From: Atopobium sp. ICM42b | Lineage (GTDB): Bacteria; Actinomycetota; Coriobacteriia; Coriobacteriales; Atopobiaceae | Assembly (NCBI GenBank): GCA_000564995.1 | Contig: JDFH01000016.1 | Location: 1 to 42,253, forward strand | DNA: 42,253 nt | Direction: 5' to 3' | In this document: piece after piece, positions 1 through 8,997 of the stretch | How positions within the stretch are numbered: position 1 is the stretch's first letter | Layout of the letters: each line of letters begins with the position of its first letter | The notes under the pieces: generated by a model | What the model saw: the letters and a program-made list of their open reading frames with translations, nothing else | The model's database searches: none | Told to the model about the DNA's origin: nothing | Program-made: the position numbers and the translations under genes

Positions 1-79
1 TACCAAAGCTGCGCTATTTTGTGCGCCAGGCCTAAAAGCCGACGCTAACACGCTGCAGAATCAAATCCCCCGCATATGA

Positions 80-119
80 ACTGCCTCCCATTTCTTATGT
101 CCAAGAAATGGGAGGCAGT
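80..119 (-). repeat. REP-like hairpin downstream of the M20 dipeptidase gene
   Basis: A 17-bp perfect inverted repeat (ACTGCCTCCCATTTCTT at 80-96, complement at 103-119) with a 6-nt loop. It lies about 50 nt past the stop of the minus-strand dipeptidase gene. Read along that gene, the arm is followed by a GGACA loop, the same arrangement as the near-identical hairpin after hisS at 42055-42098. There is no clear U-tract, so it may be a 3'-end stabiliser, a terminator or a dispersed palindromic repeat. Confidence 0.75.
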
Positions 120-171
120 CAAATCAAATGGAATACAGAGGCTTTATTCTTACATTTCTGTGCTTGTAGTT

Positions 172-1617
172 TTACAGGTCAAGCTGCATCAGGCGAGCAA
201 TGCTGACAATGTAGATCTTAAGAGCACGCTTGAGCCATTCCTCAGAGATTCCCTCGTCAGGACCGTGCTCCATACCAACCCACTCAGGTAGGTCTTTTGC
301 TGCCTTACTGTCATAAGGACCAAAGGCAACGGCACGCTTAAAGTGACGTGCATAGGTGCCGCCACCGATAACAAACGCCTGCTCATTACTTCCTGTGTAC
401 TCATGGAACGTATCAAGAAGGGTAGTAATCTCAGGAGAGCTTGGGTCAATGTAGAAAGGAACTGCATCGGAAAGAACCTCAAAGGTGCAACCATGAGCCT
501 CACCAAGCTCAGTCATACGAGCAGTAATTGCCTCGCCGGTGGTAGAGGTTGGATAGCGGGAGTCAATAGTCTGTACGTAGACGTCACCCTTGGTACGGAT
601 AGTACCAGAGATGCAGGTCAGAGGACCAAACTTGTCATCAGAACTCTGGATACCAGTACCAGCACCGTCAGTAGTTGAGCAAAGCTGCTGCGAGAAGGTC
701 AGGAAGTCACGTTCTGCCTCTCCACAGATGTTGTTATCAAGCAGATAGCTCACAAGTAGGCCAATTGCGTTGACAGTTCCCTCAGGCATGGAAGCGTGTC
801 CACCCTTACCTGTTGCGTTAATGCGGGCAAGCTTGGTGCCATCATCTTCAACACCTGCGTCCTCAACCTTGATGGAATCAGTATCAGCCAAGGTAGAAGC
901 ATCAGCACGAACAAGTGCGCTTGCAAGTCCTGGAATTGCGTTAGGTACGGTGCCGCCGTCAAGCTCAACAATCTTCTCGCCGTTTGCGCCAGCAATTTTT
1001 GGAGAGGTGAACTGTGCGTGGTACACACCCTTCTCGCCGCAAATAAGAGGGAACTCAGCGTCTGGAGTAAAGCAGAATGCTGGCTCTGGATATTTGGAGA
1101 GGTAGTAAGGGACGTCGCCCATGCCGGTCTCTTCGTTGTTACCAACAATGGCGCGCAGGGTGTAAGGAAGCTTCTTGCCAGTCTTTTTTACCTGCTCTAC
1201 AAAGTAGTGTGCTGCCCAGAGTGAGAGTGCCAAAGGACCCTTGTCGTCCAGAACGCCGCGCCCCAGAATAAAGCCCTCACGGCGGGTAACGTCAAGCGGG
1301 TCTACCGTCCATCCCTTACCAAGAGGAACAATGTCGGAGTGAGCGATGGTAGCAAGGTACTTCTCGGACTCACCAGGAAGGTCACCAAAGCCCAGATAAC
1401 CGTCAACATTTGTGGTCTCAAGGCCTAGGCGCTCTGCAATCTCAAGACCGCGGCAAAGTGCCTCGTAAGACTTTGGGCCCCAAGGTTTACCTGGCTCTGC
1501 AAGAGACAGATCCTCAACGGACTCTACCTGCACAAGGTAGCGAATATCCTCAATAATCTCTTCCCAGTGCTCGTTGACAAACGCCTCAGCGCTTGCTTTG
1601 AGTTCTGCATCAGTCAT
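172..1617 (-). CDS. pepV: M20 family dipeptidase (PepV/Sapep-like)
   Basis: A metallo-dipeptidase of 481 residues, probably cytoplasmic, that hydrolyses dipeptides taken up or released by other peptidases. The M20 signature is complete: AHSDIVP (H93, D95), GRGVLDDKGP (bridging Asp near 124-125), the general-base pair in NNEETG (E162/E163), TPDAEFP (D186), and a C-terminal ligand His in MEHGPDEG. The length matches PepV/Sapep dipeptidases (~470 aa) rather than the shorter M20A deacylases. The start was set at 1617, where AAAGGAG lies at proper spacing upstream (about 1625-1631). An in-frame ATG 13 codons earlier has no comparable site. The gene is monocistronic and divergent from the next gene. 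Substrate range cannot be read from the sequence; PepV is a best family guess. Confidence 0.88.
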   Translation of the reverse strand: MTDAELKASAEAFVNEHWEEIIEDIRYLVQVESVEDLSLAEPGKPWGPKSYEALCRGLEIAERLGLETTNVDGYLGFGDLPGESEKYLATIAHSDIVPLGKGWTVDPLDVTRREGFILGRGVLDDKGPLALSLWAAHYFVEQVKKTGKKLPYTLRAIVGNNEETGMGDVPYYLSKYPEPAFCFTPDAEFPLICGEKGVYHAQFTSPKIAGANGEKIVELDGGTVPNAIPGLASALVRADASTLADTDSIKVEDAGVEDDGTKLARINATGKGGHASMPEGTVNAIGLLVSYLLDNNICGEAERDFLTFSQQLCSTTDGAGTGIQSSDDKFGPLTCISGTIRTKGDVYVQTIDSRYPTSTTGEAITARMTELGEAHGCTFEVLSDAVPFYIDPSSPEITTLLDTFHEYTGSNEQAFVIGGGTYARHFKRAVAFGPYDSKAAKDLPEWVGMEHGPDEGISEEWLKRALKIYIVSIARLMQLDL

Positions 1618-1761
1618 GAAAAACTCCTTTAATTCAAACGTTTGACCCTGAAACATATGGAGAGCAGTGGTTTTAGCGGCATCTCGCGTATGAAATAGAC
1701 AAGGTCGGGAACAAGGTACTAGTTACACTATACTTAATACCCCTTTTCAAAGGAGTTAACT

Positions 1762-2283
1762 ATGACGAAAAAGACTTTTCTTGGAAACGCATCATTTCTT
1801 GGCGTTTTAACGGTTTTGGGAATTGTACTGATGGTTCTTAGGCAAACGCTGCCTCAAGACCCTTCTACACCGCTGTTCTATTCCTATTTTGTTGCGCCAA
1901 TCATGCTGTATTTTGGCATTGCTGGCCTGGTAGGTCTGCTTATTGCACGCAATACGGGTTTCTCGTTGACTAAGACAGTGGCAGTTGTACTTCGCACGCT
2001 TGCAGCAATCCTCTTTGTACTGCCATTCTTTTTCTTCCTGATTGTGGTGCTCCCTTGGACTCTTCTCCGAGGACTTTTTGCCCTCTTGATGGTTGTCATG
2101 CTCTATGCGCCATGGTTCTGGGTGCTCTTTGGCCTGCTCTATGGATTGAGCTGGGCTCAGCAGAAGGTTATTGAGGACGTCACTGCTGATCCATTTGCAG
2201 AGGACGCAGTAGCTCAGACAGCTGCTGGCGAGAAGAACGGTGTAGCTGATACAGATACAGCTAACGAAGACGCAGCCAACTAA
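1762..2283 (+). CDS. small integral membrane protein, unknown function
   Basis: A 173-residue protein with an AAAGGAG site ahead of its ATG. It contains about four hydrophobic segments: ASFLGVLTVLGIVLMVL near the N-terminus, a second around residues 35-60, and two in the strongly hydrophobic stretch from about 75 to 130. A short acidic, Ala-rich cytoplasmic tail follows (DPFAEDAVAQTAA to the end). No family is recognised. It ends only 47 nt before the large ABC transporter gene on the same strand with no terminator between them, so the two are probably cotranscribed. A role linked to that exporter is an inference from position alone. Confidence 0.7.
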   Translation: MTKKTFLGNASFLGVLTVLGIVLMVLRQTLPQDPSTPLFYSYFVAPIMLYFGIAGLVGLLIARNTGFSLTKTVAVVLRTLAAILFVLPFFFFLIVVLPWTLLRGLFALLMVVMLYAPWFWVLFGLLYGLSWAQQKVIEDVTADPFAEDAVAQTAAGEKNGVADTDTANEDAAN

Positions 2284-2330
2284 CAGGAAAGTCTCGCGCT
2301 CCACACAGTCCAACAAGAAAGAAGCAACGC

Positions 2331-5300
2331 GTGCTTGAGCTCAAAGGTATTTCAAAGCGTTATAACACCGGCGGATTTGAACAAACCGCAATGGACCACA
2401 TTTCCGTTGCGTTTAGGGATAACGAGTTTGTAGCAATCCTTGGTCCTTCGGGCTCGGGTAAGACTACTATGCTCAATGTCATTGGTGGTCTTGATCGCTT
2501 TGATTCTGGAGACTTGCTGGTAGATGGTATTTCTACCAAGAAGTTCAAAGAGCGTGACTGGGATACCTATAGAAACAACCGCATTGGTTTTGTATTCCAG
2601 GCTTATAACCTTATTCCTCATCAAAGCGTGGTAAGTAACGTTGAGCTTGCGTTGACGCTTTCTGGTGTCTCCAAGACAGAACGTCATGAACGTGCGCTTG
2701 AAGCCCTTGATAAGGTTGGCCTTAAAGCACACGCAAATAAGCGTCCAAATCAGCTTTCTGGTGGACAGATGCAGCGCGTGGCTATTGCTCGTGCACTGGT
2801 AAATGATCCAGAGATTTTGCTGGCAGATGAGCCAACAGGAGCACTTGACTCTTCAACCTCTGTGCAAGTTATGGATTTGCTCAAAGAGGTGGCTAAGGAC
2901 CGTTTGGTCATTATGGTTACGCATAATCCTGAGCTGGCTCATCAGTATGCAACGCGTATTGTTGAATTGGCAGATGGCCAGGTAACTGCAGATTCAGATC
3001 CATTTGATGTTGCTAGTGTTTCTCGTCGAGAAGCCAAGCCTTCTCGTAAGACCTCTATGTCGCTTTTGACTGCACTGGGCCTCTCGTTTAATAACCTCAT
3101 GACCAAAAAGGGTCGCACGCTCATGACCGCATTTGCGGGCTCAATTGGCATTATTGGTATTGCAGCAATTCTGGCGCTGGCAAATGGTGCAAACGGTTAC
3201 ATCAAAAAGGTTGAGGAGGATACGCTTTCAATGTATCCACTCACCATCTCTGAGCAGTCCGTTAATATTTCTTCCTTTATTTCTGGAAGTGGAAGCAGCT
3301 CTGACTCGGCTGATTCTCAAACGCAAGATGCACAAAGCGAGATGACGCAAAATCAGAAAAATGCAGAAGCTGCAAAGCTAGAAAATCAACCTGCTGAAGG
3401 TGCTATTCCTACTAACAACAGGCTAGGTATGCAGGCAGAAAGTATCGGATCCAATGATCTGACCAGCCTGAAGGCGTTTCTCGACAATAATGGTGGCGGC
3501 ATTAACACGTATGCCAGTGCTATTACGTATGGCTATTCCGTAAGTCCTTTCATCTACCTGCCAGCAGGCGCGGACTCTGGCTCTTCTGATCCTGTTCAGG
3601 TGCAGCCAGATGTTACCTTCTCTAAGGTGTCGCCTAAGATTCCGTCATATAGTCCGCTTGCTTCATTTGCAAGCACTACGCTGTTTAGTGAGCTTCCAGG
3701 AAATCCTTCCATTTACGAGGACCGTTATACGGTTCGTGCTGGCAGATGGCCTACTGCTTGGAATGAGGCTGTTCTGGTACTGCGTCCAAACGGCACTATG
3801 GATGACTTTTTGGAGTATACGCTTGGCCTGCGTGATTACGCTGGCCTGCGCTCTACCGTTGATAAAATTGCAAGTGGAGAATCTGGCACTATCGAAGAGT
3901 CTCATAATACATACACCTACGACCAGCTGATGTCTCCAACCTTTAAGCTGGTTATGCCTTATCAGCGCTATGTATGGGACGGAAATCTTGGTGTCTGGAC
4001 AGACAAATCCGACGATCAGTCATACATGAATGACCTCATTGCTAATGCACCCGACCTGCATATTGTTGGTGTTGTTCAGGCAAAAGACCCAACTACCACA
4101 GGAGCGCTTTCTGAGGGCATTTACTACACGCCACAACTAACTCAGAAGATGATTTCTGATGCAGAGGCATCTCCTATTGTTCAGGATCAGATGAATCGCC
4201 CGGACGTTGACGTTTTCACTGGTAAAACCTTTGAGGACGAGAAGAACGGTCAGACTTCAGAGGGACTTTCTATCAGCTCTCTCATTTCCGTTGATTCTAA
4301 CGTGCTTTCTTCGGCGTTTAACTTTAATCCACAGGCACTGAACTTCTCGTCAATTAATCTGTCTGGGCTGGATATGTCCTCGCTTGACCTTTCTGACGTG
4401 CAGCTACCACCTTTTGATCCGTCGCAGCTTAATCTGTCTGACAGCAATGTACTGTCTTCTGTTACGTCTTCGCTTGATCCAGCTGCGCTGGCGGCGGCTT
4501 TCCCAGAGCTTTCTGCAGCAGACATTCAGCAGATTCTTTCTGGCATTACCGTTAATTTCAAACCAGGAGGACAAGCTGCTATTTCTTCGCTCATGGGCAC
4601 TATTGCTCTGGGATGGAACTCTTGGAGTGCTGCTAATCCTGGCAAGACCATGGCCGATTACTTAGCAACGGACCAGGTACGCACGCAGATAGTAACTACA
4701 GTTTCTTCTGCAATTGATACCGATGACCTGCAGCAACAGTTGGTTACTGCTTTGGCAAATAAACTGGGCACCAATCCAGACCTTCCAAGCGTCCAGGCTG
4801 AGGTTTCTCAGAGGCTTATGAGCGCTTATCAGTCACAGATTGCAAGTGCACTTTCTGCAGCTATTACGCGTGCTATGAGTGCTTACGTGCAGTCTGCGTT
4901 AACCAGCGTGATGACGCAGGTTGCTTCCAGGATGCAAAATCAGATTGCAGGCGCTCTCAATACAGCTATGCAGGGCGTTGCGGCAAATATGTCCAATGCT
5001 ATGCACATAGATCAAGCAACGCTCGCAAGTGCCTTTAAGCTCAATGCTGACCCATCGCAGTTAGCAGCTATTGCTGCGTCAATGCTAAGGGCAACGCCGG
5101 CAACGTATGAATCAAATCTTTCTAAGATGGGATATGCGGACCTTAATAAGCCCACGTCAATCAATATTTATCCTAAAGACTTTGCAAGCAAAGAGAAGAT
5201 TGTTGAAATTCTTAATACGTATAACGCTGATGCAAAGGCTGCAGGTGAAGAGTCTAAGGTAGTGACGTATACCGACATTGTTGGTGCGCTGATGAGTTCT

Positions 5301-5723
5301 GTCACGCTGATTGTTGATATGATCTCGGCAATGCTGATTGCGTTTGTATCTATTTCGCTTGTTGTTTCCAGCATTATGATTGGCATCATTACGTTTATCT
5401 CGGTACTTGAGCGCAAAAAGGAGATTGGTATCCTGCGCTCCATTGGTGCTTCTAGGCGAGACATTGCCAACGTATTCAATGCAGAGACGTTTATTGAAGG
5501 CCTTATCTCCGGTGTTATGGGTATTGGCATTACGCAGCTGCTTATTTTGCCTGCAAACGCTGTGGTCAAAGCCATGTTTAACGTGGACAATTTGGTGATT
5601 TTGCCGATAAACGGAGCACTTATTTTGATTCTGATCAGCGTTGTTCTGACGCTTCTGGCAGGTCTTATTCCTGCAGGTAGAGCAGCTAAGTCCGATCCAG
5701 TTCAGGCACTGAGAAGCGAGTAA
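2331..5723 (+). CDS. ABC exporter, ATPase fused to FtsX/MacB-type permease
   Basis: An 1130-residue fusion. The N-terminal ~225 residues are a complete LolD/MacB-class ATPase: Walker A GPSGSGKTT, Q-loop FQAYNLIP, signature LSGGQMQR, Walker B ILLADEPTGALD and H-loop MVTHN. A membrane segment follows around residues 265-285 (GRTLMTAFAGSIGIIGIAAI). Then comes an unusually large extracytoplasmic domain of about 690 residues that is rich in Ser, Gln, Asn and Ala, includes an NLSxLDxSSLDLSD-type region near 660-710 and a helical Gln/Ala-rich stretch near 810-930. Three C-terminal membrane segments carry the FtsX motif ERKKEIGILRSIGASRRDI. It probably acts as a homodimer exporting peptides or coupling ATP hydrolysis to envelope work; the substrate is unknown. 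The start is GTG. A convergent terminator follows at 5785-5820. Confidence 0.85.
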   Translation: MLELKGISKRYNTGGFEQTAMDHISVAFRDNEFVAILGPSGSGKTTMLNVIGGLDRFDSGDLLVDGISTKKFKERDWDTYRNNRIGFVFQAYNLIPHQSVVSNVELALTLSGVSKTERHERALEALDKVGLKAHANKRPNQLSGGQMQRVAIARALVNDPEILLADEPTGALDSSTSVQVMDLLKEVAKDRLVIMVTHNPELAHQYATRIVELADGQVTADSDPFDVASVSRREAKPSRKTSMSLLTALGLSFNNLMTKKGRTLMTAFAGSIGIIGIAAILALANGANGYIKKVEEDTLSMYPLTISEQSVNISSFISGSGSSSDSADSQTQDAQSEMTQNQKNAEAAKLENQPAEGAIPTNNRLGMQAESIGSNDLTSLKAFLDNNGGGINTYASAITYGYSVSPFIYLPAGADSGSSDPVQVQPDVTFSKVSPKIPSYSPLASFASTTLFSELPGNPSIYEDRYTVRAGRWPTAWNEAVLVLRPNGTMDDFLEYTLGLRDYAGLRSTVDKIASGESGTIEESHNTYTYDQLMSPTFKLVMPYQRYVWDGNLGVWTDKSDDQSYMNDLIANAPDLHIVGVVQAKDPTTTGALSEGIYYTPQLTQKMISDAEASPIVQDQMNRPDVDVFTGKTFEDEKNGQTSEGLSISSLISVDSNVLSSAFNFNPQALNFSSINLSGLDMSSLDLSDVQLPPFDPSQLNLSDSNVLSSVTSSLDPAALAAAFPELSAADIQQILSGITVNFKPGGQAAISSLMGTIALGWNSWSAANPGKTMADYLATDQVRTQIVTTVSSAIDTDDLQQQLVTALANKLGTNPDLPSVQAEVSQRLMSAYQSQIASALSAAITRAMSAYVQSALTSVMTQVASRMQNQIAGALNTAMQGVAANMSNAMHIDQATLASAFKLNADPSQLAAIAASMLRATPATYESNLSKMGYADLNKPTSINIYPKDFASKEKIVEILNTYNADAKAAGEESKVVTYTDIVGALMSSVTLIVDMISAMLIAFVSISLVVSSIMIGIITFISVLERKKEIGILRSIGASRRDIANVFNAETFIEGLISGVMGIGITQLLILPANAVVKAMFNVDNLVILPINGALILILISVVLTLLAGLIPAGRAAKSDPVQALRSE

Positions 5724-5782
5724 CGCGCCGCCTGGTCGCGCTCTTGGCGAGAAGAACGTCTAGTTGCACCTCATACCTCACA

Positions 5783-5826
5783 AAAAAAGCCCTGTCATGT
5801 GTGTACATGACAGGGCTTTTGCGTTT
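5783..5826. terminator. bidirectional intrinsic terminator
   Basis: A perfect 16-bp stem AAAAGCCCTGTCATGT (5785-5800) with a 4-nt loop and its complement (5805-5820). It has A-rich sequence on one side and T-rich on the other, and lies between the convergent ABC exporter and M16 peptidase genes. Confidence 0.9.
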
Positions 5827-5844
5827 TTGTTTCAGCTACCAGAC

Positions 5845-8802
5845 CTAGTTCTCCTGGCCGCCAAAGAGATCGACAACCTCAAGATCAAGCTTGGAGGCTT
5901 CAATGGCCTCCTTAGCGCCAAAGACAACAACCGAGAGGTCGTCATAGCTTTGAGGCATGGTGCTTCCCAGTTCTTTGATGTCCTCAACCTGGGCGTGAAG
6001 GATTTTCTCGCGAAGCTTAAGAAGACGCTCTGGATCACGTTGGTTGAAGTACTCGATGTCTTGCCTGCGAGCAAGCATTCGAGCGGGAACAGGGGCGTCA
6101 ACGCCTGCCACAGAGGCAACTACATAGCCCTCAAACTCGTCAGCGTCTGGAGTCCACTCAGAGAGCCAACTACCTGCGCCAACATAGCGGTCGAGGGTTG
6201 CGTCAAGCGCGGGGTCTCGGTAGGAGACAAAGCTTTGCAGGCCAGCGATGGAGTTTCTGAACATGACGCCATAAGCGCCACCCTTGACGCGAACCTCATT
6301 CCACAGGTAATCAAGACCCAGAACTCTGGTGGCAATGAGCCAGTTACCCTGCTGTTCATTGGTTGCATGGGCAACGTTTGGATAAGAGAGACCAACGTAG
6401 GAGACGTTTGATGGAATGATATACGCCACGTGCTGCAGCTTACCCTCAGGGACAACAAGGGTTGGCGCAGCGTCGCCTGCCTGCGATTTATTGCCATCAG
6501 TAAGGCCAAGGTCTCCCGCTGCTTGCCAGAATGCCTCGCGGCTCTGAGCGGAGCCCGTAAAGCTGACCGTAACGTTGTCTGCACGGAACATCTTGCGGGT
6601 GAGCGCATCCAGGTCTTTTGCAAGCTGAGGAGCGCGTTCATCCCAGTTGGCAAGCAGGTTCTTCAGATACTCATAGAAGCCAACGCCTGCGAGAGCATCG
6701 TTTACGCGATTAGCTGCAGAGTAGTCGGTCAAAGCCTTATTCTGCGCTGCAGTATGACCAGCGCCAACAAAGTACTGCTCCTGCGCAATGCGACGCTGAA
6801 TCAAGATGTTCTTTAAGCGGTTCAAATCGTCAAAGCGCGTGCTGGACCAAACCTCAGAAGGAATGCTTGCAAGTCCCTGGGTTTTCTCGGCAAGGGCACT
6901 TGCAGCAACAATGAAGGCAGGGTGCGCCTGATCAAGCGTGTCTTGGTCGTAGATATCAGTGAAGAACGAGAGGTGACCAAGGTTGCTCTCAATAAGGATA
7001 TCCAGCTCAGACGCGGTGTGTGATGCTGTATCAAGCTTGCCCAGAGCCTCTGCGAGAATGCCCACAAGTGGCAGCTCTTCAAAGGTAACTGCGCTGGTCA
7101 AATCAAAGTAATGGTAGACGTAGTCAATGCCGTGAGTGTCCAGCTCATGCGCAATGCATGGCAGGGGAGCCTCAGCCTCAAAGCCAGCAGGACGCTCTCT
7201 ACCTGCGCCGATATCACTAAGCGAGAGGGACGGCAGCTTGGCTAAATCTTCTGGAGCGTCAGGTGTTTCTTGCTCCAAACGGAGTGCCTCAACTTCTGCG
7301 CGGATCTTCTCGATATCCTCATCGGTGAGCGTAGAGCGAAGTTGCTCCAGCTCAGCAGCCTCTTCTTGAGCGTCTCCCTCGTCTGTGGGGACCAGCTCAA
7401 CCTGAGCTGCGTGTTTGCTGTTGCAAATGAGCTCCAGAAGCAGCTTCTCAAAGCCTTTCTGAGCTGCAAGTTCTTTGACGTAGGCAATAGCGTCCTCGTA
7501 GCGGATGTAATCCAGAGGGCGAGTGTCGTCGTAAAGCCAGCTTGAGAGCGAACGTAGCGTGTACTCAATACCGTTTGAGTAAGGCTGGTCATTCTCGCGC
7601 AGGTTAAATTCTGCAAGTGCAATGGACGCGTTGAGTTTCTTTGGATCAATGCCCTCGGTGGCAATCTTCTGGCAGGTGGTCTCTACCAAGTCACGGAACT
7701 TCTGAGCTGCTCCTTCTCTGAGACCCTTGAGCTGCAAGAAGAGCATTGGCTGTGCAAGGTCATCGGAGAGGTAGTAGCTAAAGTCATCGCCCAGCTCTGC
7801 GTCAAGAATTGCACGCTTGAGCGGGGATTCATTGGAGCCCATGAGGGTGTCAAATAAGATATCTGCTGCCATCATCTTGTTACGCTGGTCAGGAGTTCCA
7901 AGCACGTAACCCAGGCCAACGCTGGAGTTGTCGGCTGTGGTGTTCATACGGACCTGGCAAGGCGCGGGCAACACGGGCGCCTGCAGGTTGAGCGGATTAG
8001 GGGCACCTGCATCGCGTTTCTCGGCAGCCGCAAACCTCTGGGCAATAAAGGAGAGCTCGCGCTCACAGTCAAGGTCGCCGTAAAGGAAGGTGTAGCTGTT
8101 AGAGAGATCGTAGTGGCGAGCGTGGGTGTCCAGGAAGTTCTCGTAGGTGAGCTCAGGGATTGCGCGAGGCTTGCCGCCAGACTCTTTGCCGTAGGCGGTG
8201 TCAGGGAAGAGGGCCTCGCTGACAGAATCGTAGAGTACGCGATCTGGGTCAGAGAGAGCGCCCTTCATCTCGTTGAAGACAACACCGTTGTAGCTAAGAT
8301 TGCCCTGCTCGTCCGCTTCTAAGTGCCAGCCTTCCTGCTCAAAGATGCGCTTGCGCTTATAGATTGCAGGATGCAAGACAGCGTCCAGGTACACGCTCAT
8401 GAGGTTTTCCAAGTCGGCTACGTTAGTGCTGGCCACAGGGTACACTGTCTTGTCAGGGTAAGTCATTGCGTTCAAGAACGTCTGCATAGAGGTCTTGAGC
8501 AGGTTAACAAACGGCTCCTTAACAGGATAAGCATCGGAGCCACAGAGAACTGAGTGCTCCAGAATGTGGAAGACGCCCGTGTGATCTACAGGAGGTGTCT
8601 TAAAAGCAATGGCAAACGAGCGGTTATCATCGTCGCAGGCAAACCACATAAGACGGGCACCTGTGGGAATGTGCTTAAAGATGTACGCGTAACCAGAAAT
8701 CTCGTTAACCCACTCAGCCGAGATTACCTCAAAGCTTTTGTCTTCTGCGTGAAGCGTGCCAACAGAAAACGCGCTGTCCATCTGCGAATACTTAGACGTC
8801 AT
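5845..8802 (-). CDS. M16C zinc oligopeptidase (PreP/falcilysin/Cym1-like)
   Basis: A 985-residue insulinase-family metalloprotease without signal peptide, expected in the cytoplasm, where it would degrade peptides of tens of residues. The inverted zinc motif HxxEH is HILEH at residues 79-83, with the third glutamate ligand expected in the IFEQEGWHLE segment near 153-162. PreP-type landmarks include FVNLLKTSMQTFLNAMTYPDKTVYP, GVVFNEMKGALSDPD, and a C-terminal half with LWNEVRVKGGAYG, the R/Y motif that contacts substrate in this family. Length near 970-1000 fits the M16C clamshell fused from two halves with a hinge, here an acidic Glu-rich helical region near 480-520. The start at 8802 has only a weak ribosome site; an ATG seven codons later is a possible alternative. 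Confidence 0.9.
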   Translation of the reverse strand: MTSKYSQMDSAFSVGTLHAEDKSFEVISAEWVNEISGYAYIFKHIPTGARLMWFACDDDNRSFAIAFKTPPVDHTGVFHILEHSVLCGSDAYPVKEPFVNLLKTSMQTFLNAMTYPDKTVYPVASTNVADLENLMSVYLDAVLHPAIYKRKRIFEQEGWHLEADEQGNLSYNGVVFNEMKGALSDPDRVLYDSVSEALFPDTAYGKESGGKPRAIPELTYENFLDTHARHYDLSNSYTFLYGDLDCERELSFIAQRFAAAEKRDAGAPNPLNLQAPVLPAPCQVRMNTTADNSSVGLGYVLGTPDQRNKMMAADILFDTLMGSNESPLKRAILDAELGDDFSYYLSDDLAQPMLFLQLKGLREGAAQKFRDLVETTCQKIATEGIDPKKLNASIALAEFNLRENDQPYSNGIEYTLRSLSSWLYDDTRPLDYIRYEDAIAYVKELAAQKGFEKLLLELICNSKHAAQVELVPTDEGDAQEEAAELEQLRSTLTDEDIEKIRAEVEALRLEQETPDAPEDLAKLPSLSLSDIGAGRERPAGFEAEAPLPCIAHELDTHGIDYVYHYFDLTSAVTFEELPLVGILAEALGKLDTASHTASELDILIESNLGHLSFFTDIYDQDTLDQAHPAFIVAASALAEKTQGLASIPSEVWSSTRFDDLNRLKNILIQRRIAQEQYFVGAGHTAAQNKALTDYSAANRVNDALAGVGFYEYLKNLLANWDERAPQLAKDLDALTRKMFRADNVTVSFTGSAQSREAFWQAAGDLGLTDGNKSQAGDAAPTLVVPEGKLQHVAYIIPSNVSYVGLSYPNVAHATNEQQGNWLIATRVLGLDYLWNEVRVKGGAYGVMFRNSIAGLQSFVSYRDPALDATLDRYVGAGSWLSEWTPDADEFEGYVVASVAGVDAPVPARMLARRQDIEYFNQRDPERLLKLREKILHAQVEDIKELGSTMPQSYDDLSVVVFGAKEAIEASKLDLEVVDLFGGQEN

Positions 8803-8997
8803 AAGCTGCCAATCTATACGAAAACTTACGTGAGCATCAATGCCGTTTTTTGGACCATCTTGCCTTAACGGGACCGTTTAGAGACCTAAGGCTCTGCGCG
8901 GACCAGGGTAAGGTGGATTTTTGTTATTGTGATACTACTGCGTCAGAGAAAAAGTGACACTTGTATCCGTGTTTTGTAATGAAAGATTTATACCCAG

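Noticed and set aside
5764..6411. Open frame of 215 codons on plus strand
   Set aside because: It is antisense to the well-supported M16 peptidase gene, begins inside the terminator region and shows no family signature.
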